A DNA stretch of 64,000 nt from Armigeres subalbatus (GCF_024139115.2 NC_085141.1:165498908-165562907); one strand, 5' to 3'; positions 20,044 to 30,839 are shown, counted from the first letter of the stretch. A program made the numbers and translations. Notes: generated by a model from the sequence alone, not told the origin.

Positions 20044-20057
20044 TAAATAAATAAATC

Positions 20058-21000
20058 CTTTGAACTGTCGTGGTAATCTTCTCCCCTGCCTGCACTCTCA
20101 GTACATTTAAGTGTTCCTCGTAGTGCTGGTTTTACCTTTCGATCACCACACGTTCGTCAGTCAAGATCCTTCCATCCTTACCCCTGCACATCTCGGATCG
20201 CGGCAGGAAGCCTTTGCGGAATGCGTACAGCTTCTGTTAGAACTTGCGTGTTTCTTGAGAACGGCACAGTTCGATCTCCTGGTACTCCGCTTCTTCCGGG
20301 TGGCGTTTGAAAAAGGCGGGTCTGCTGTCTCCGTTTCCGTCTATAGTGTTCCACGTTCTGCCGGGTCCCATGCTGCAGCACAGCCGCCCACGCAGCGTCT
20401 TTACCCTCCAGAATCTGTCTACACTCTTCGTCGAACCAATCGTTTCCTCACATACCCGACGTTGGTTTTCGCTGCATCGATAGTGGCTGTATTCTAGCAG
20501 TCCTTAATAGGGCCCCATCGAGCTCATCGAGCTTTTGATGGGTAAATATGCTCAATATCTTTTTCCGATCAAAAGTTATAATCGCTTTTCTATCAAAATT
20601 AATTTTTTTTCGTAAGTTGATATCTCCGGTAAGGGCAGACCAAAAAAATATGTTAACACGGCATTTGAAAGAGCAATTCATATTCTTCATTATGTCAAAA
20701 AGAGATATGTTATTTTTTTTTATCTCAAGTTTTACCAATTTTACTGAAGTCACAACTTTGAAGAACATAACACGTCAGTATTTCGATAAATAAAAAAAAT
20801 ATTTATTTTTTTTTATATTATGGGCCACCCTATTTTTTGGTAGCACCATAATGATGGGCTTACTATTTCGAACAATTTTGTGGAACAACAGTTTTTTTTC
20901 TAAAAAATATCTTTTCGCGTAAATCTGTATCCTGGACCATAGTTGCATTGTTGATGACGGATAGTGTTGGGCGTAGTTTAGTTTAACCATCACCATCCTA
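20058..21000 (-). pseudogene. LINE family 3 fragment (endonuclease-RT linker), interrupted
   Basis: On the minus strand, 20058-20529 matches 54590-55030 (the region coding QNVERYRRKRRQQ and SADRFW), and 20935-21000 matches the part around 55130-55190. About 100 bases of LINE are missing between, replaced by an AT-rich insertion. Its edge touches the tail of the opposite-strand LINE at 20057. Confidence 0.75.
20530..20934. mobile_element. Partial TIR element within LINE family 3
   Basis: It shares with 44580-44985 the blocks TGGGCCACCCTATTTTTT, AGCACCATAATGATGG and GAACAACA-TTTTTTTTCTA. Its right end, CGCGTAAATCTGTATCCTGGACCATAG, is the inverted counterpart of 44270-44296. The left terminus is missing, so this is a truncated copy. 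Confidence 0.55.
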
Positions 21001-21115
21001 GTGATGGTCCACTGGGTGTATTGTAAATGTCCTATCTGTTGTCTAAGGTCATGTGTTAAGTATTCAATCTGTGCGACCTCTGATCGAAGACGTCGATGAC
21101 GAAGATGTCTTTTAT
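21001..21115 (+). repeat. 3' part of tRNA-headed SINE type 3
   Basis: CCACTGGGTGTATTGTAAATG, GTTGTCTAAGGT and GTGCGACCTCTGATC-AAGACG match the tail of the SINE at 23610-23830 (GTTCACTGGTTG..., GTTGTCTAGGTG, GTACGACCTCTGGTCAAAGACG). The tRNA-like head is absent. Confidence 0.5.
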
Positions 21116-21439
21116 TTTAAATAGTAAGTAGAAAAGCCGACCAATTTCCAATTGGAATGTAGAGCCATTGAAAATGAAGAACAGATCAATGACTGTCATA
21201 TAAATTAGGTATAGATACGTTAAGGTTGCCCCACACTCCGGGAAAATTTTCGATTTTTGCTACATACTTGCGGATGATTATTATAAGAACAAAAAACAAT
21301 CACGTATAATTCGGCAGGATTCATAATTTTCCGTGGCAAAATCATGTTAATCTCGTTTTCATGATGAAGCCTTAATTAATATTCATGAAATGTAAGGCTA
21401 GCTTTACAGCGATCGGGTGTCCCATACTGAAGTCCCATA

Positions 21440-21595
21440 CCATAGTGAAGATTTCGTTAGCCGTGCGGTAAAATGCCTGGTAATAAAGCTACATCATGCT
21501 GAAGATGGCTGGGTTCGATTCTTAATCCGGTCTAGAAAATTTCCTTTACCTCCAAGTTCATAACATTATCATCGAAATGGCCTCATAGTATAGGG
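21440..21595 (+). repeat. Degenerate tRNA-headed SINE (Feilai-type)
   Basis: It has TTAGCCGTGCGGTAAAATGC, CATGCTGAAGATGGCTGGGT, the B box GGTTCGATTC and CCGGTCTAGAAAATTT. The rest diverges rapidly after GCCTCATAGTATA. Confidence 0.65.
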
Positions 21596-21596
21596 T

Positions 21597-21778
21597 ATTT
21601 GTGCCATTATTAGCAACACGTTCCTATATCAATAACATTTGCATGACGGATAATTTGTCTTAAGTTGTGTCATTTTTTATTGGTATTTATTACTGACAAA
21701 AATAAGAAACAAAACAAATGGCGCTCCAGTTCTTTGTTTTCGATTGTTATTGATATGGGTACGTGTTATTATTTCAAG
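21597..21778. mobile_element. Small inverted-repeat element
   Basis: ATTATTAGCAACACGTTCCTATATCAATAACA at the left is matched by the inverted right end (AATAATAACACGTACCCATATCAATAACA). No ORF. Target duplication not resolved. Confidence 0.5.
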
Positions 21779-21779
21779 A

Positions 21780-22630
21780 AGCAGTAACCCTTCACATACA
21801 ATAATTTCAACTTGACTTGACAGTAAAAGTGCTGTTAAATGTTTTTAATTATTTGAGCGTACAAACTCATTGGGTGTTCTCTTAATTTCCGCAAATCTTT
21901 GAGTAGTCAATAGTTTGTACAGTCTTGTAGTTTTTTTTGTGCAGATTTTAGACCCACTTTCTCCCATGTGGTTTATCGTAAACACCGCTTTTTTTTCTGT
22001 TGCGAACAAATTCTTTAAAACCAATAAAACTTTTTTTTAATATAACATAACAACTTTTCCCAGATGTCAACTCAACATTTGATACATAATGGATAATCAT
22101 TGGGTCGTTTTGTTATCCTCTTCTCCTGCATTCAAGATGAAACCGCTGGCTTTTAAAATTAAACAAAGCATGGACTCTTTCGATAACTGTTGATTCAAGC
22201 ATTAATTGAATGGATAAACTAGTTCGTTTGTTTCTTCACATGGATCACTTCATATTGCAGTACTCGTCCATGTTGGCTCAAAGTATTCCGGTGGATAGCA
22301 ACTGGCTGATGATGATTCATTTTATACACTGAGATAGGTTCCCAAACTGTAACAGCTGAAGTCCAGACTCCAAATCTACTGTGTGAATAGATACTCAAGT
22401 ATAGAAACGGTAGATTTGATTGAATCAAACATGCTGCTTGTAAGCCGCAAGAGTAACAAGCAACTGCCATAATATTCAACACGAAGGATAATGTGTCCAC
22501 TTCGTGGAAGAAAGCTTTGGTTCACAATCGGTTCTAGCAAAGTTGAGGAACCCATGATCAATCCCATTGATTTGCCATTGCAAATCAGATTCCGCATGTA
22601 GTTAGTCAAAATGAACTTCCATCTCATCAG
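21780..22630. other. Unassigned DNA upstream of a candidate exon
   Basis: Overlapping minus-strand frames at 22219-22500 and 22376-22636 have no recognised domain. If the exon at 22631 is real, this is probably intron. Confidence 0.35.
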
Positions 22631-22831
22631 CAGCAAAAGGTCTGCCTCGGGCAGATTGCGCTCGCTCCAGTCCTACCGGAATGGATGCATCCACCTCTAG
22701 AAGTCGGAACCGATGATGTTGCTGCACTGCACTGCACCATCTGCAGCGAGGATGGACCTGCCCGAGTTAGCCCGGGAGAAAACTGCAGGACATTGGCTGA
22801 TACCACGATGGTGTGTGACTGTGAACACGGA
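22631..22831 (+). CDS. Candidate host exon, cysteine-rich extracellular segment
   Basis: A pyrimidine-rich acceptor, CTTCCATCTCATCAG, precedes the exon and a donor GGA|GTACGT closes it. It is 201 nt long with both junctions in phase 0. The frame is open from 22571 to a stop at 22853-22855 beyond the donor. The 67 residues include six cysteines in LHCTICSEDG, PGENCR and MVCDCEHG, suggesting a disulphide-rich extracellular module. GC content is well above the surroundings. I cannot name the family. No partner exon was identified in the window. The strand is opposite to the signal-peptide exon at 8.1 kb, so it would be a different gene. Confidence 0.45.
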
Positions 22832-23605
22832 GTACGTGTGTGTATGTACATTTGAAAATGGACTGCTTGGCATTTAAATTCAGCAGTATTGTTTGTCATT
22901 TATGCAAATGAATCCGATGATAGGTAAGATAAATTTGCACGGCCTACATCTAACATAGGCGATGATGTTTGCAACACGCTGTGCCCTTGTTTCGGTGCTG
23001 CTGTTCTCGCCGATTTCGGAGCTTGTAGTTCCATATTCTGGTTCAGCCTTGAGGTGTCAGTTGTATTGTTCACGGGATTTGGATATGCTAGCGGAAGTAC
23101 TTCACCAGAAATGTCATGGTTTATGATTTATAAACGGATGTAAACATTTTTCAGATTACTTTTCACTGATGATTATGTGCACAACGGAAAGCGGAAATTA
23201 TGTTGAGGGATTGAATGTTGCTGCAATTTGACATTATGCTTGCAATCCATTGTAGTTGAAAAAAATAAAAAGACAGGGCCTCTAATTTAGATTTTCAAGA
23301 ACTACCCAAGTAACAATTCTGGATTCATGACGCTCCTAGAGACAACGATTCATTTTTTTAGGTAGGTAGGTTATAAAACTACCGTAAATTTATCGATGTT
23401 AAAAGGGAACCCAACCTTAAGTGGATTATGTTATGCACATGGTGTAAATCTGGGTGTTGACTTTCTCGTATACTAAGTGAACGTGCACACTTATATAGTT
23501 GTTATTTTTGCTGCTCGAACAAATCAGCACAGTCATCTACATTTTGTTCTCAGCGAAATAAAAACTGATACAGTCCCTTCCCATTTTTGGCAAGACATGG
23601 ATTTG
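22832..23605. other. Unassigned DNA
   Basis: No coding frame or repeat recognised. Possibly intron following the candidate exon. Confidence 0.35.
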
Positions 23606-23607
23606 TG

Positions 23608-23832
23608 GGCTTCGTGGCCGTGCGGTTAGGGACGTCAATCGTCTAAACGCATGGGCTATGGAGCTAGTGTGGGTTCAATTGCCGCCCCGGTAAGGAGGAA
23701 ACTTTTCGTGATCGAAAAATTCTCCACCGGTTCACTGGTTGTTATGTGTCCGTCCGTTGTCTAGGTGATAAGTGTTTAGTCTGTACGACCTCTGGTCAAA
23801 GACGGTGAACCCACCTGTCTTTTTTTGTTTTT
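23608..23832 (+). repeat. tRNA-headed SINE type 3
   Basis: The head GGCTTCGTGGCCGTGCGGTTAG contains an A-box-like GGCCGTGCGGTTAGG, and GTGGGTTCAATTGCC is B-box-like. The body carries GAAACTTTTCGTGATCG and GTCCGTTGTCTAGGTG, and the end is a T-rich run. A tail-only copy is at 21001-21115. The head is unlike the Feilai-type SINE despite the shared CCGTGCGGT. Confidence 0.7.
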
Positions 23833-23898
23833 TTTTATTTTGTCCTCTTAGTTTTTTATAAATTCAAGAATCGATTATTTGTGTTTTGACGTAGGACT

Positions 23899-24012
23899 AC
23901 GTCTGTTTTTATTATATTGGGGTACACCTTACGATTACGAAAATCTGAGACCGTCGCAAAAATGTGATAGACTTGGAACGTTAATGTATCAGCTGTTTCT
24001 TCTGTTTTTTTT
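23899..24012. repeat. Dispersed repeat shared with 33706-33820
   Basis: Both carry GTCTGT-TTTT, ATATTGGGGTACAC-TTACGATT and ATGATAGACTT or GTGATAGACTTGG, followed by a CAGC-GTTTCT segment. Class unknown. Confidence 0.5.
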
Positions 24013-25720
24013 CAACTTTTGTATAAAATGGTGGACCGGAAAAAATCGATTTCATTTCTAATGACAGAGACAAAATCAAATACGTACAGAAACAAAAACC
24101 AAAGAATCATGCCATTTTCTGCAGCAAAATCGATAAAGACGCTACTTTAGAGGAAATTTCTACAGCAACCACCCACCGACGACCGTCACTCAGACCGACA
24201 TACGCCAAGTCATTATGTTTTGTACTATGAAGAAATTTCGTCTTGGGTCAAATTTATTTTGTTACTCTTTCCACAAAACGTATTTAAAATAATTAATAAC
24301 TCATAACCAAATTCAGAATCTTGTGAGAGAATTTCACAGGATGCTTTGTATTTCCAGTTCTCGGGACCACTCTCAGTGGAATCCCGATCAAAATGGCTCG
24401 CGCGTGCCGGAAACAGCTTTCTTGTTTCTTATGAAGTAAGAGTGCACATCATATTTACACCCATAACATATCACAAAGGATCGGGGCTAACGGGATTACT
24501 TTATTAAATACAAGAAAGCTGGTTTCCAAGAACAAGATTTCTCACAAAGTGGATACAGCAGCACAAAAGCTTTGGTAGCAGTTTCAACGGAAACCAATTT
24601 CATTGGTGGTGGCGTCTTTAGCGATCCCGCGCTACGGCGATGCTGAAAATTAATTCCAAATGGTGACGTCTTAGCGAAAACTCATCGAGTAGCCGTCGGA
24701 CAATAAGAGCACGAAGTGAAAAATTTTAACGCTAGTCCCGTCAAGCGTTTGGTTGCAGTTGGTTAAAGGGAATGCGCATTGGGGAAGAAAATTGTCATTA
24801 TCAGGACCAGCATTTTCTGAACAGAAAGGGTTGATTGCAAAAATTGACTGTTTCGGTTGCGTCGGCGTGGTAGTTTATTTGCTGTTAGTGATTCCATCCA
24901 TTCTAACAAATTTATTCCATCACCTCCCTTCGACGAGAGTTTGTGATTCTGCTTCCGAAGGGTAACTTTCTGTCATCGTCAAACGATAAAGTTTCATCTC
25001 GGATTAAGCTTCTTTTGTATAAAACAAAACCAAATAATCTTGCCAGAAAATTTTACTTTCCGCCGACGACAGCCAAATGAATGAAGCCGCCTTAGTGGAA
25101 AATTTCGTTTAGCTGCTTTAGTGTTTGAAATGGTGCATTATTAAAAATAATGGATGTTTCCAGTATCGTCATTGTCGTTTAGACTGATAAATTCGAAAAC
25201 TTATGCCGAATAGTTTATCTGTGTAATTCATTCTTGAACTCGTCGGTAAGGGCTGCTAATCCGATTCTGTTTTTTTTTATAAACATCTCTTTCTCTCTTT
25301 TACCATTGCTCGTTTATATTTAGCATTAACACAAAAAGTATAGTCACAAATAATGTATGGACCAAGAGACCATGCGTCTCCATATGAAAGTATTTTCAGG
25401 GGAACTTTTGCTACAACTGTTGTGAAGACAAAAACCTTATAGGAGAACTGTTCGACATTTCGGCTCCAATTTTCATCCCATCAAAACCAAAGCAATGAAA
25501 AGAAAGTTGATTTGTTTCTTTTTTTGTGTTTTTTCAGCAGTGAGCTTGCATGTTAGCAAAAAGATGCGCTGAAATTGGTGCTGTCCCTCTATATTGTGAA
25601 GCAGAAGAAATCTTTATTATTGATTATTAAACTGAATTTAACTGGTAGGTGCAATTGACCATGAACAATCCATTGGCTGCTATGGCAGCCTCTAACCATA
25701 CAGCACCTGGACGGCTTCAA
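24013..25720. other. Unassigned DNA
   Basis: Short open frames only. A short block near 25440-25590 resembles, inverted, 4960-5065 (GCACCAATTTC-GCGCATCTTTTTG, CACTGCTGA), so part of it is another dispersed repeat. Nothing else to report. Confidence 0.35.
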
Positions 25721-25721
25721 A

Positions 25722-26350
25722 TAGGCTGATGACATTGCATTATCAGCACAACGCAACAGCGCTCTGATATCCAAAAGTAAGCTCAACGACTTTGCTAAAC
25801 TCTCCCAATGCCTGGTTTAATCATCAATGGCAACAAAACCAAATTGTTAGATGTGAACGATATTACCCCTTCCAGCATCAAAGTGGCTGGTCGTTTAGTA
25901 GAGAATGTCCAAAACCTACAATATCTTGGTAGCCAAATGTCGTCAGACGGTGGCGGTACAAAGATCGAAATATGCACACGGATCAGGAAGGCAAGGGCTA
26001 CATTTGCCAACACTTACGAATCAAAATCAAACAATTTAATTCTAATGCGAAATCTTCGCTTCTATACGCTAAGGTCCCATGATGTGTATCAGTGGAGAAC
26101 ACTTAACAGCTGCATCAACAGATTCCTGCGGAACATAGTTCCAGGCTGGTGACCTTACAATTGGGTCTCAAGCATCGAGCTCCATCGTCGTTGTCATCAG
26201 AGGCCAATATCTTACGTAGGGGCAGAAACGAAATCTGTGAACAAGCATTCGCACAAGTTTTTCATCAGATCATGAGTCAAGATCAATTCAATACCAAGTT
26301 TTCAAAACGACAATACAGATTTTGTAAACAAAGACTCAAACGTTGATTTG
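25722..26350 (+). pseudogene. LINE family 2 C-terminal remnant
   Basis: Matching 39000-39560, it has ADDIALSAQ just after the RT active site, then GLIINGNKTKLLDV, LQYLGSQMSSDGG and a degraded cysteine/histidine tail. There is a stop near codon 'Q*PG' (25806-25808), and bases equivalent to 'DRRWGWVGHTL' are deleted. Non-functional. Confidence 0.8.
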
Positions 26351-26487
26351 ACGAATCTGATAGAACTCCCACGCTAATCAATACCATCAATACGTAGGAG
26401 GTGAAGGCTTCTGCTATCTGTCGATAATGTTGGTTTGCGTGGGAGTGCTTTCAGATTCGTCAAATCAACGTTTGAATCTGTGTTTAT
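26325..26487. repeat. Inverted repeat with ~60-base loop
   Basis: CTCAAACGTTGATTTGACGAATCTGA...ACTCCCACGC is followed by its inverse, GCGTGGGAGT...TCAGATTCGTCAAATCAACG. Each arm is about 50 bases. It follows directly on the LINE remnant. Class unknown. Confidence 0.65.
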
Positions 26488-26489
26488 AA

Positions 26490-28020
26490 ACGCAGGTAAG
26501 GCGTAAGTTATCTGGTTACGAATCGAGATTTTTTCATCGAGAAAAAGCCAATTTGAACCAAAAAATAAGGGCATGTATATAGCTTCAAAATTTGCAAATA
26601 AACTTTGCTGGCACCATAAAAGCCTACCATGTTGAATCCCGTACAAATTTATTTACCGGATTTCTTGACCTGTATACGTCCCACACGGTCATTTCCTGGC
26701 TCATATTTTCCACGGATAGTTGGCCGAAATATGTCCTTTTCCGCTCCAGCAATGGCTCTTGTTCTGAAGTCAAGTGCAACCTTGAGTCATGAAAGCCAGA
26801 AATGTTTGAAACGAAGTTCAATGAAATGTTGTTTTTCTACCTCAGAGTACCTTTTCCATTTGTATGGCCATTTCATTTTCGTTGCACGGATTGCGCCCGA
26901 GCAGGAAAAAAAAGCTATACAGAATAGTTGCAAAGACATATTCTACGAGAGCAAATTGAAAAATCAAATAATTTATTATAATACCTAAACTACTTACTGA
27001 TGTCCATATTGAGCATTTTGCAGCCCTAGGCTGACTTATCTCCAACTACTGAGCAATTATTATATCATTTATTTAGAAGGAATTAGCATTGATTATCTCT
27101 CGATTAGGTATCATGTCTAATTGAGGTATTGTCTAAAGAATGAAAACTGAGCAATCATCATTTATCTACACACTCATCTATGACATAACACATATTAAAT
27201 CTTTTATTTGCTAAGGTTGTGATCAGCTATACCTTCCTGCTCGGGTAGTGATGCATATGGAAATCGTGACCTCTGCTACCTTGTAGCCCATGTGGAACGG
27301 TAGGACAGAAAAATAATATTGAAATGTGATTCTAAATAGCGTGCATGGGATGAACCAGGCCGGAACGAGCCTTTGGAATCAATAACCAATTTCGGGGTGG
27401 GATCTCGTGTCAAACCGAAATGAAAGCGGATGTTACAGTTGCAAAAATTGTGTTTGACTGGCAAGCAACATGATTAGGCTATTATTTTCGGTTGGATCAA
27501 TTGGTTTTTTTTTCATTCGGCAAAACCAGGTAAGCTTCCGGAGGATTTGTAGTCAAATTCGATTACCAGAACGAATCAATTTAAACCATTATCTTAGCTA
27601 GTAACTTAACGTGCTTTATGGAACAGTGAGACACATTGACAAAGGAAAATGTTTTTATGTCGATGTCCAAATATTGATTCTGTGGAAAGTCAATATAAAT
27701 ACAATAGTATTTGAATGCAATTACTTATACATTTACCTTATTTCACACTTATCTGCCCATGATCTCATAATTAACGTAAAAACCATTCAAAATTTCAGCG
27801 AATTTGACTTACTACGCGTTGCCTACGGTAATTCAACCGCTGTAATATCGATTTGTGGCATGTTTCAAGCCTCATTCAAGTGTCTACGGGTCTATAAACT
27901 TTCAGTCAAATATTTCTGACGTTTTCATTTTCCACTATAATTTTTATAATTTGATCAAAGCATGCCTTTTATAATTAGGATAGTTTTGATCACCATGACT
28001 TTAGCGAAATTAATTTAAAA
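26490..28020. other. Unassigned DNA
   Basis: Several open frames of 60-120 codons on both strands (for example 26629-26988 plus, 27611-27919 plus) have no recognised domains or exon boundaries. I see no gene. Confidence 0.35.
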
Positions 28021-28024
28021 AAAT

Positions 28025-28441
28025 GTCAGTTCAATCAAAGGTAATTGCTTATTTCCGGGGATTAAACCACCCGACTTGGACGTTAATTTACAATGTTATG
28101 AAAACTCATATGTGAATATGTACGTTATGTGGAAGATATTGATTTGGAAAATGTATTGGAGGTAACCACTTTCCCTTCGATGGGACTCGAACCCATGACC
28201 CTACAGTACGCTAGACTGGTGCTTTAACCAACTAAGCTACGAAGGACCTCCGTCGGCCTTCGCAACCTAGCAGCTACTGAACGAGCTCGAGATTCCCAAA
28301 TTGGACGCATAGTCAATCGCAATTCATTTCTCAATCCAATACTTCCACATGTGTATTGTACACGTCCGTAAATTAACGTCCAAGTCGGGTGGTTTAATCC
28401 CCGGAAATAGGCAATTACCTTTGATTGAACTGAACTTGAGT
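28025..28441. repeat. tRNA-like repeat B, inverted copy and palindromic centre
   Basis: 28025-28092 is the inverse of 28373-28441 (GTAAATTAACGTCCAAGTCG, GGTTTAATCCCCGG). Between them lies an inverted tRNA-like unit with a 74-base head at 28173-28246 on the minus strand. A second, plus-strand unit ends at 28866. The two units therefore meet head to head near 28360-28375. Confidence 0.75.
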
Positions 28442-28866
28442 TGCGTGCTCTTGCCTACGCAATGCGGTCGGGTCTGAGCTTGACGACCGACTGGCAAATA
28501 GCTTACACAACCTCACTTGATCAGTACCGTTGCTGATGAAGAATGTGTATAGCCGCCAGACATTCTAAATACTCACGCTCCTCTAATGTGGACGTGTACA
28601 ATGCACATGTGGAAGTATTGGATTGAGAAATTAATTGCGAGTGATTTGACTATGCGTCCAATTTGGGAATCTCGAGCTCGTTCAGTAGCCGCTAGGTTGC
28701 GAAGGCCGACGGAGGTCCTTCGTAGCTTAGTTGGTTAAAGCACCAGTCTAGCGTACTGTAGGGTCATGGGTTCGAGTCCCATCGAAGGGAAAGTGGTTAC
28801 CTCCAATACATTTTCCAAATCAATATCTTCCACACAACGTACATATTCACATATGAGTTTTCATTA
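28441..28866 (+). repeat. tRNA-like repeat B, plus copy with near-perfect cloverleaf head
   Basis: 28590-28866 is the inverse of 28098-28372 over ~275 bases. The 74-base head (28716-28789) can fold as a tRNA: acceptor TCCTTCG/CGAAGGG, D stem GCTT/AAGC, anticodon stem with loop CTAGCGT (AGC in the anticodon place) and T arm ATGGG-TTCGAGT-CCCAT. The same head occurs in inverted form nearby and, more degraded, twice at 12.7-14.6 kb. It reads as a SINE-like head rather than an alanine tRNA gene. Confidence 0.7.
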
Positions 28867-29054
28867 AAAAATTGTGTTTTCATAGAAACGTCAGGAATTT
28901 TCATTGTTGATTTCTTCAATTGCTTAAGGATATTTTTCCATTGTTCAATTGAATTATTTGCTCATTTTTTTCTGTATTCTTTTGAAGCATTCATGCTTAG
29001 ATGGCTTTCTAAAGTAATCAATTTTATATGTGGAGAAGAGTAACAGAGTTGTAA

Positions 29055-29880
29055 ACTGTCCATGATCGCATATTTGTAACACTCGCATTTTTGTTCGTTT
29101 TATAAAAAAGCCTTTGAATCGTTCAGGAAGCTCAATTTACTATATGCCTTAAAATAGGGTTTACTATGTTGCTTATCTGTAATAAGGACTGTATCGAAAA
29201 TAAGTTATCCATTTTCAAAGTGTTGCTACTCAGAAACTCATGAGAGTATTGGTCTGTTTTACTCTGCATTCGACGTATTCATAGGTTAAGTTTCAAATCA
29301 GAATTTGTTTTTTTGATGAAAATTTGTTGTTTCCGATGTATCTCAAATTGAAAGTGATATGGAAATTTGAGTTTTGGACACAGTGCTTCGTAAGAAGGGC
29401 ATCGAGATGGATAATTTAACCAAGCGTTTCGCTATCCACACCCAAAGGTAAAAATTCATGGTCAACAAGCTTGGGGAACTACACGTTCGCTAACCTGTCG
29501 GAAAAAGGAAGAAAATCAAAATCAAGTGACCGGAATTTGGACCAGAAAATAATCATGTTTTAAAACGAGGCAATTTTATGCCGTTTTTCGACCAGGAAGA
29601 AAAATGCTTGAATAAATGTTGGAACATGGCAATATTTATTTAGTATTATATTTTTTCATAAAACTTAACAAACAGAATTAACATATATTGCTAGACAAAT
29701 TTTAATAAATTTTTAAAATGCATCCGATTTTTTTCGAGTAAAATAATGTGGATAACTTATTTTCGATACAGTCCTTAAGCTGGAAATTATTGAATTTGTG
29801 TGGAGGATTGAGAAACGATTTACAAATTCAAACAAAATGCAAATGTTATAAATATGCGATCATGGGCAGTAAAGAGGCTA
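29055..29880. mobile_element. Inverted-repeat element containing a mariner relic
   Basis: The left end CCATGATCGCATATTTGTAACA is matched by the inverted right end (CCATGATCGCATATTTATAACA). The exact termini and duplication could not be fixed. A Tc1/mariner relic is inserted inside. Confidence 0.55.
29185..29774 (+). mobile_element. Tc1/mariner relic (TA target)
   Basis: The terminal inverted repeats AGGACTGTATCGAAAATAAG run for about 27 bases and are flanked by TA at 29183-29184 and 29775-29776. Inside, 29385-29560 holds a frameshifted remnant resembling the N-terminal helix-turn-helix of a mariner transposase (KKGIEMDNLTKRF, then FANLSEKGRK in another frame). The catalytic domain is missing. 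Confidence 0.75.
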
Positions 29881-30400
29881 AAGGACAGCTACAGCCATAG
29901 TAACCCGGATTTTGCATAAAAGGTCTTGGTTGGAACTTTGAATATCAAATTCATTATTTTGGTTTGCTTATTCTCATGTATGAAAACAGTAGCGATGAAA
30001 AACAAGGATATCTGACACATAAAGTACTACCTTGAACAAACCATGTTGATCACAAGATTTACGGCGCCATTAGCAATCTAATACTTATGCATCTACTGTT
30101 ATGAGTATACAAACAGAATAAATGGCAAAGGCGTTGAGTTTGAAAACGATTTAGGAGATTTATTCACCAATATTTTTAGGAAATGTTCTGTTAGACCTGC
30201 ACTAGGATAGTTTCAATTATCGATGCAGATGTGGCATAAAAAATGGGTTTAATTAAGTGCTAGAATCACTCACATGTGATGGATGAGTTTCCCAAATAAA
30301 AATATGAACAGAAGTGAACCGAATTCAACTAACAATATTACTAAATTATTCTAATAAAGTGCAATCGAAACTACCGGGGTTAATGTAGTTTCGAGCACAG
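29881..30400. other. Unassigned DNA
   Basis: I see no gene, repeat or RNA that I can support. Confidence 0.35.
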
Positions 30401-30401
30401 A

Positions 30402-30839
30402 TTACAGTAGTAATTTTAGTAAACGCTCAATTCTAGGTGAAAATTGCTTAATCGAATTATTTTTAAGTCTTCCTTCAAATACAAATTGAAACGAATTGAT
30501 TATTTGTTGTTGTTGTTTATTCTTGAGTAAAGCTTGCTTTATTCTGAAAAATAAATTGTGCCTTGTAACACAATAACAACTTTCGTGTTCATTATTCAAG
30601 GCTCTGATAACTGCGTAAAATTTATCCGCAGTATAAATAGCACGAGCTATCAAAGCATTCTTAGCCACAATCCAACACGTGGCAACCGAATTTTCATAAA
30701 TAATCAGGATTCTGCCAAATCGCACCAAAGAAAAATTACTCATTTTCTCACACAAGTTTTCGTGTAGCAGATCCAATTGGTCACAGTCAGATATATTTTT
30801 ACCGTAGAGCTGGCCAAAAATAGTTGCCGATAAAGACAA
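30402..30839 (-). CDS. Unidentified 145-residue ORF
   Basis: A minus-strand frame opens with ATG at 30839 and ends at 30402. The translation is not low-complexity until a short Gln run (KNKQQQQ) and includes LHENLCEKMSNFSLVRFGR and WIVAKNALIARAIYTADK. It has no predicted signal peptide and no recognised domain. It has no neighbour of the same kind and no recognised transposon ends around it. It may be a small host gene, a gene fragment or a chance frame in AT-rich DNA. Confidence 0.3.
   Translation of the reverse strand: MSLSATIFGQLYGKNISDCDQLDLLHENLCEKMSNFSLVRFGRILIIYENSVATCWIVAKNALIARAIYTADKFYAVIRALNNEHESCYCVTRHNLFFRIKQALLKNKQQQQIINSFQFVFEGRLKNNSIKQFSPRIERLLKLLL

Larger units (their letters stand above)
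17360..20057 (+). mobile_element. LINE family 1, internally deleted copy with 3' (TAAA)n tail
   Basis: This is the most complete family 1 LINE in the window. It has a ~270-base leader, then an endonuclease-RT frame, and a tail GTAAATAAATAAATCC right after the stop. It is damaged by a hAT MITE (17824-18171), a large internal deletion near 18783 joining the endonuclease end to the RT start, a TGA replacing Trp at 18985-18987, and frameshifts near 18910, 19070 and 19120. The final ORF to 20043 is intact apart from one stop near 19546-19548. Confidence 0.9.

Noticed and set aside
28716..28789. Functional alanine tRNA gene
   Set aside because: The same head occurs inverted at 28173-28246 and degraded at 12.8 and 14.5 kb with shared flanks, so it is a repeat component.
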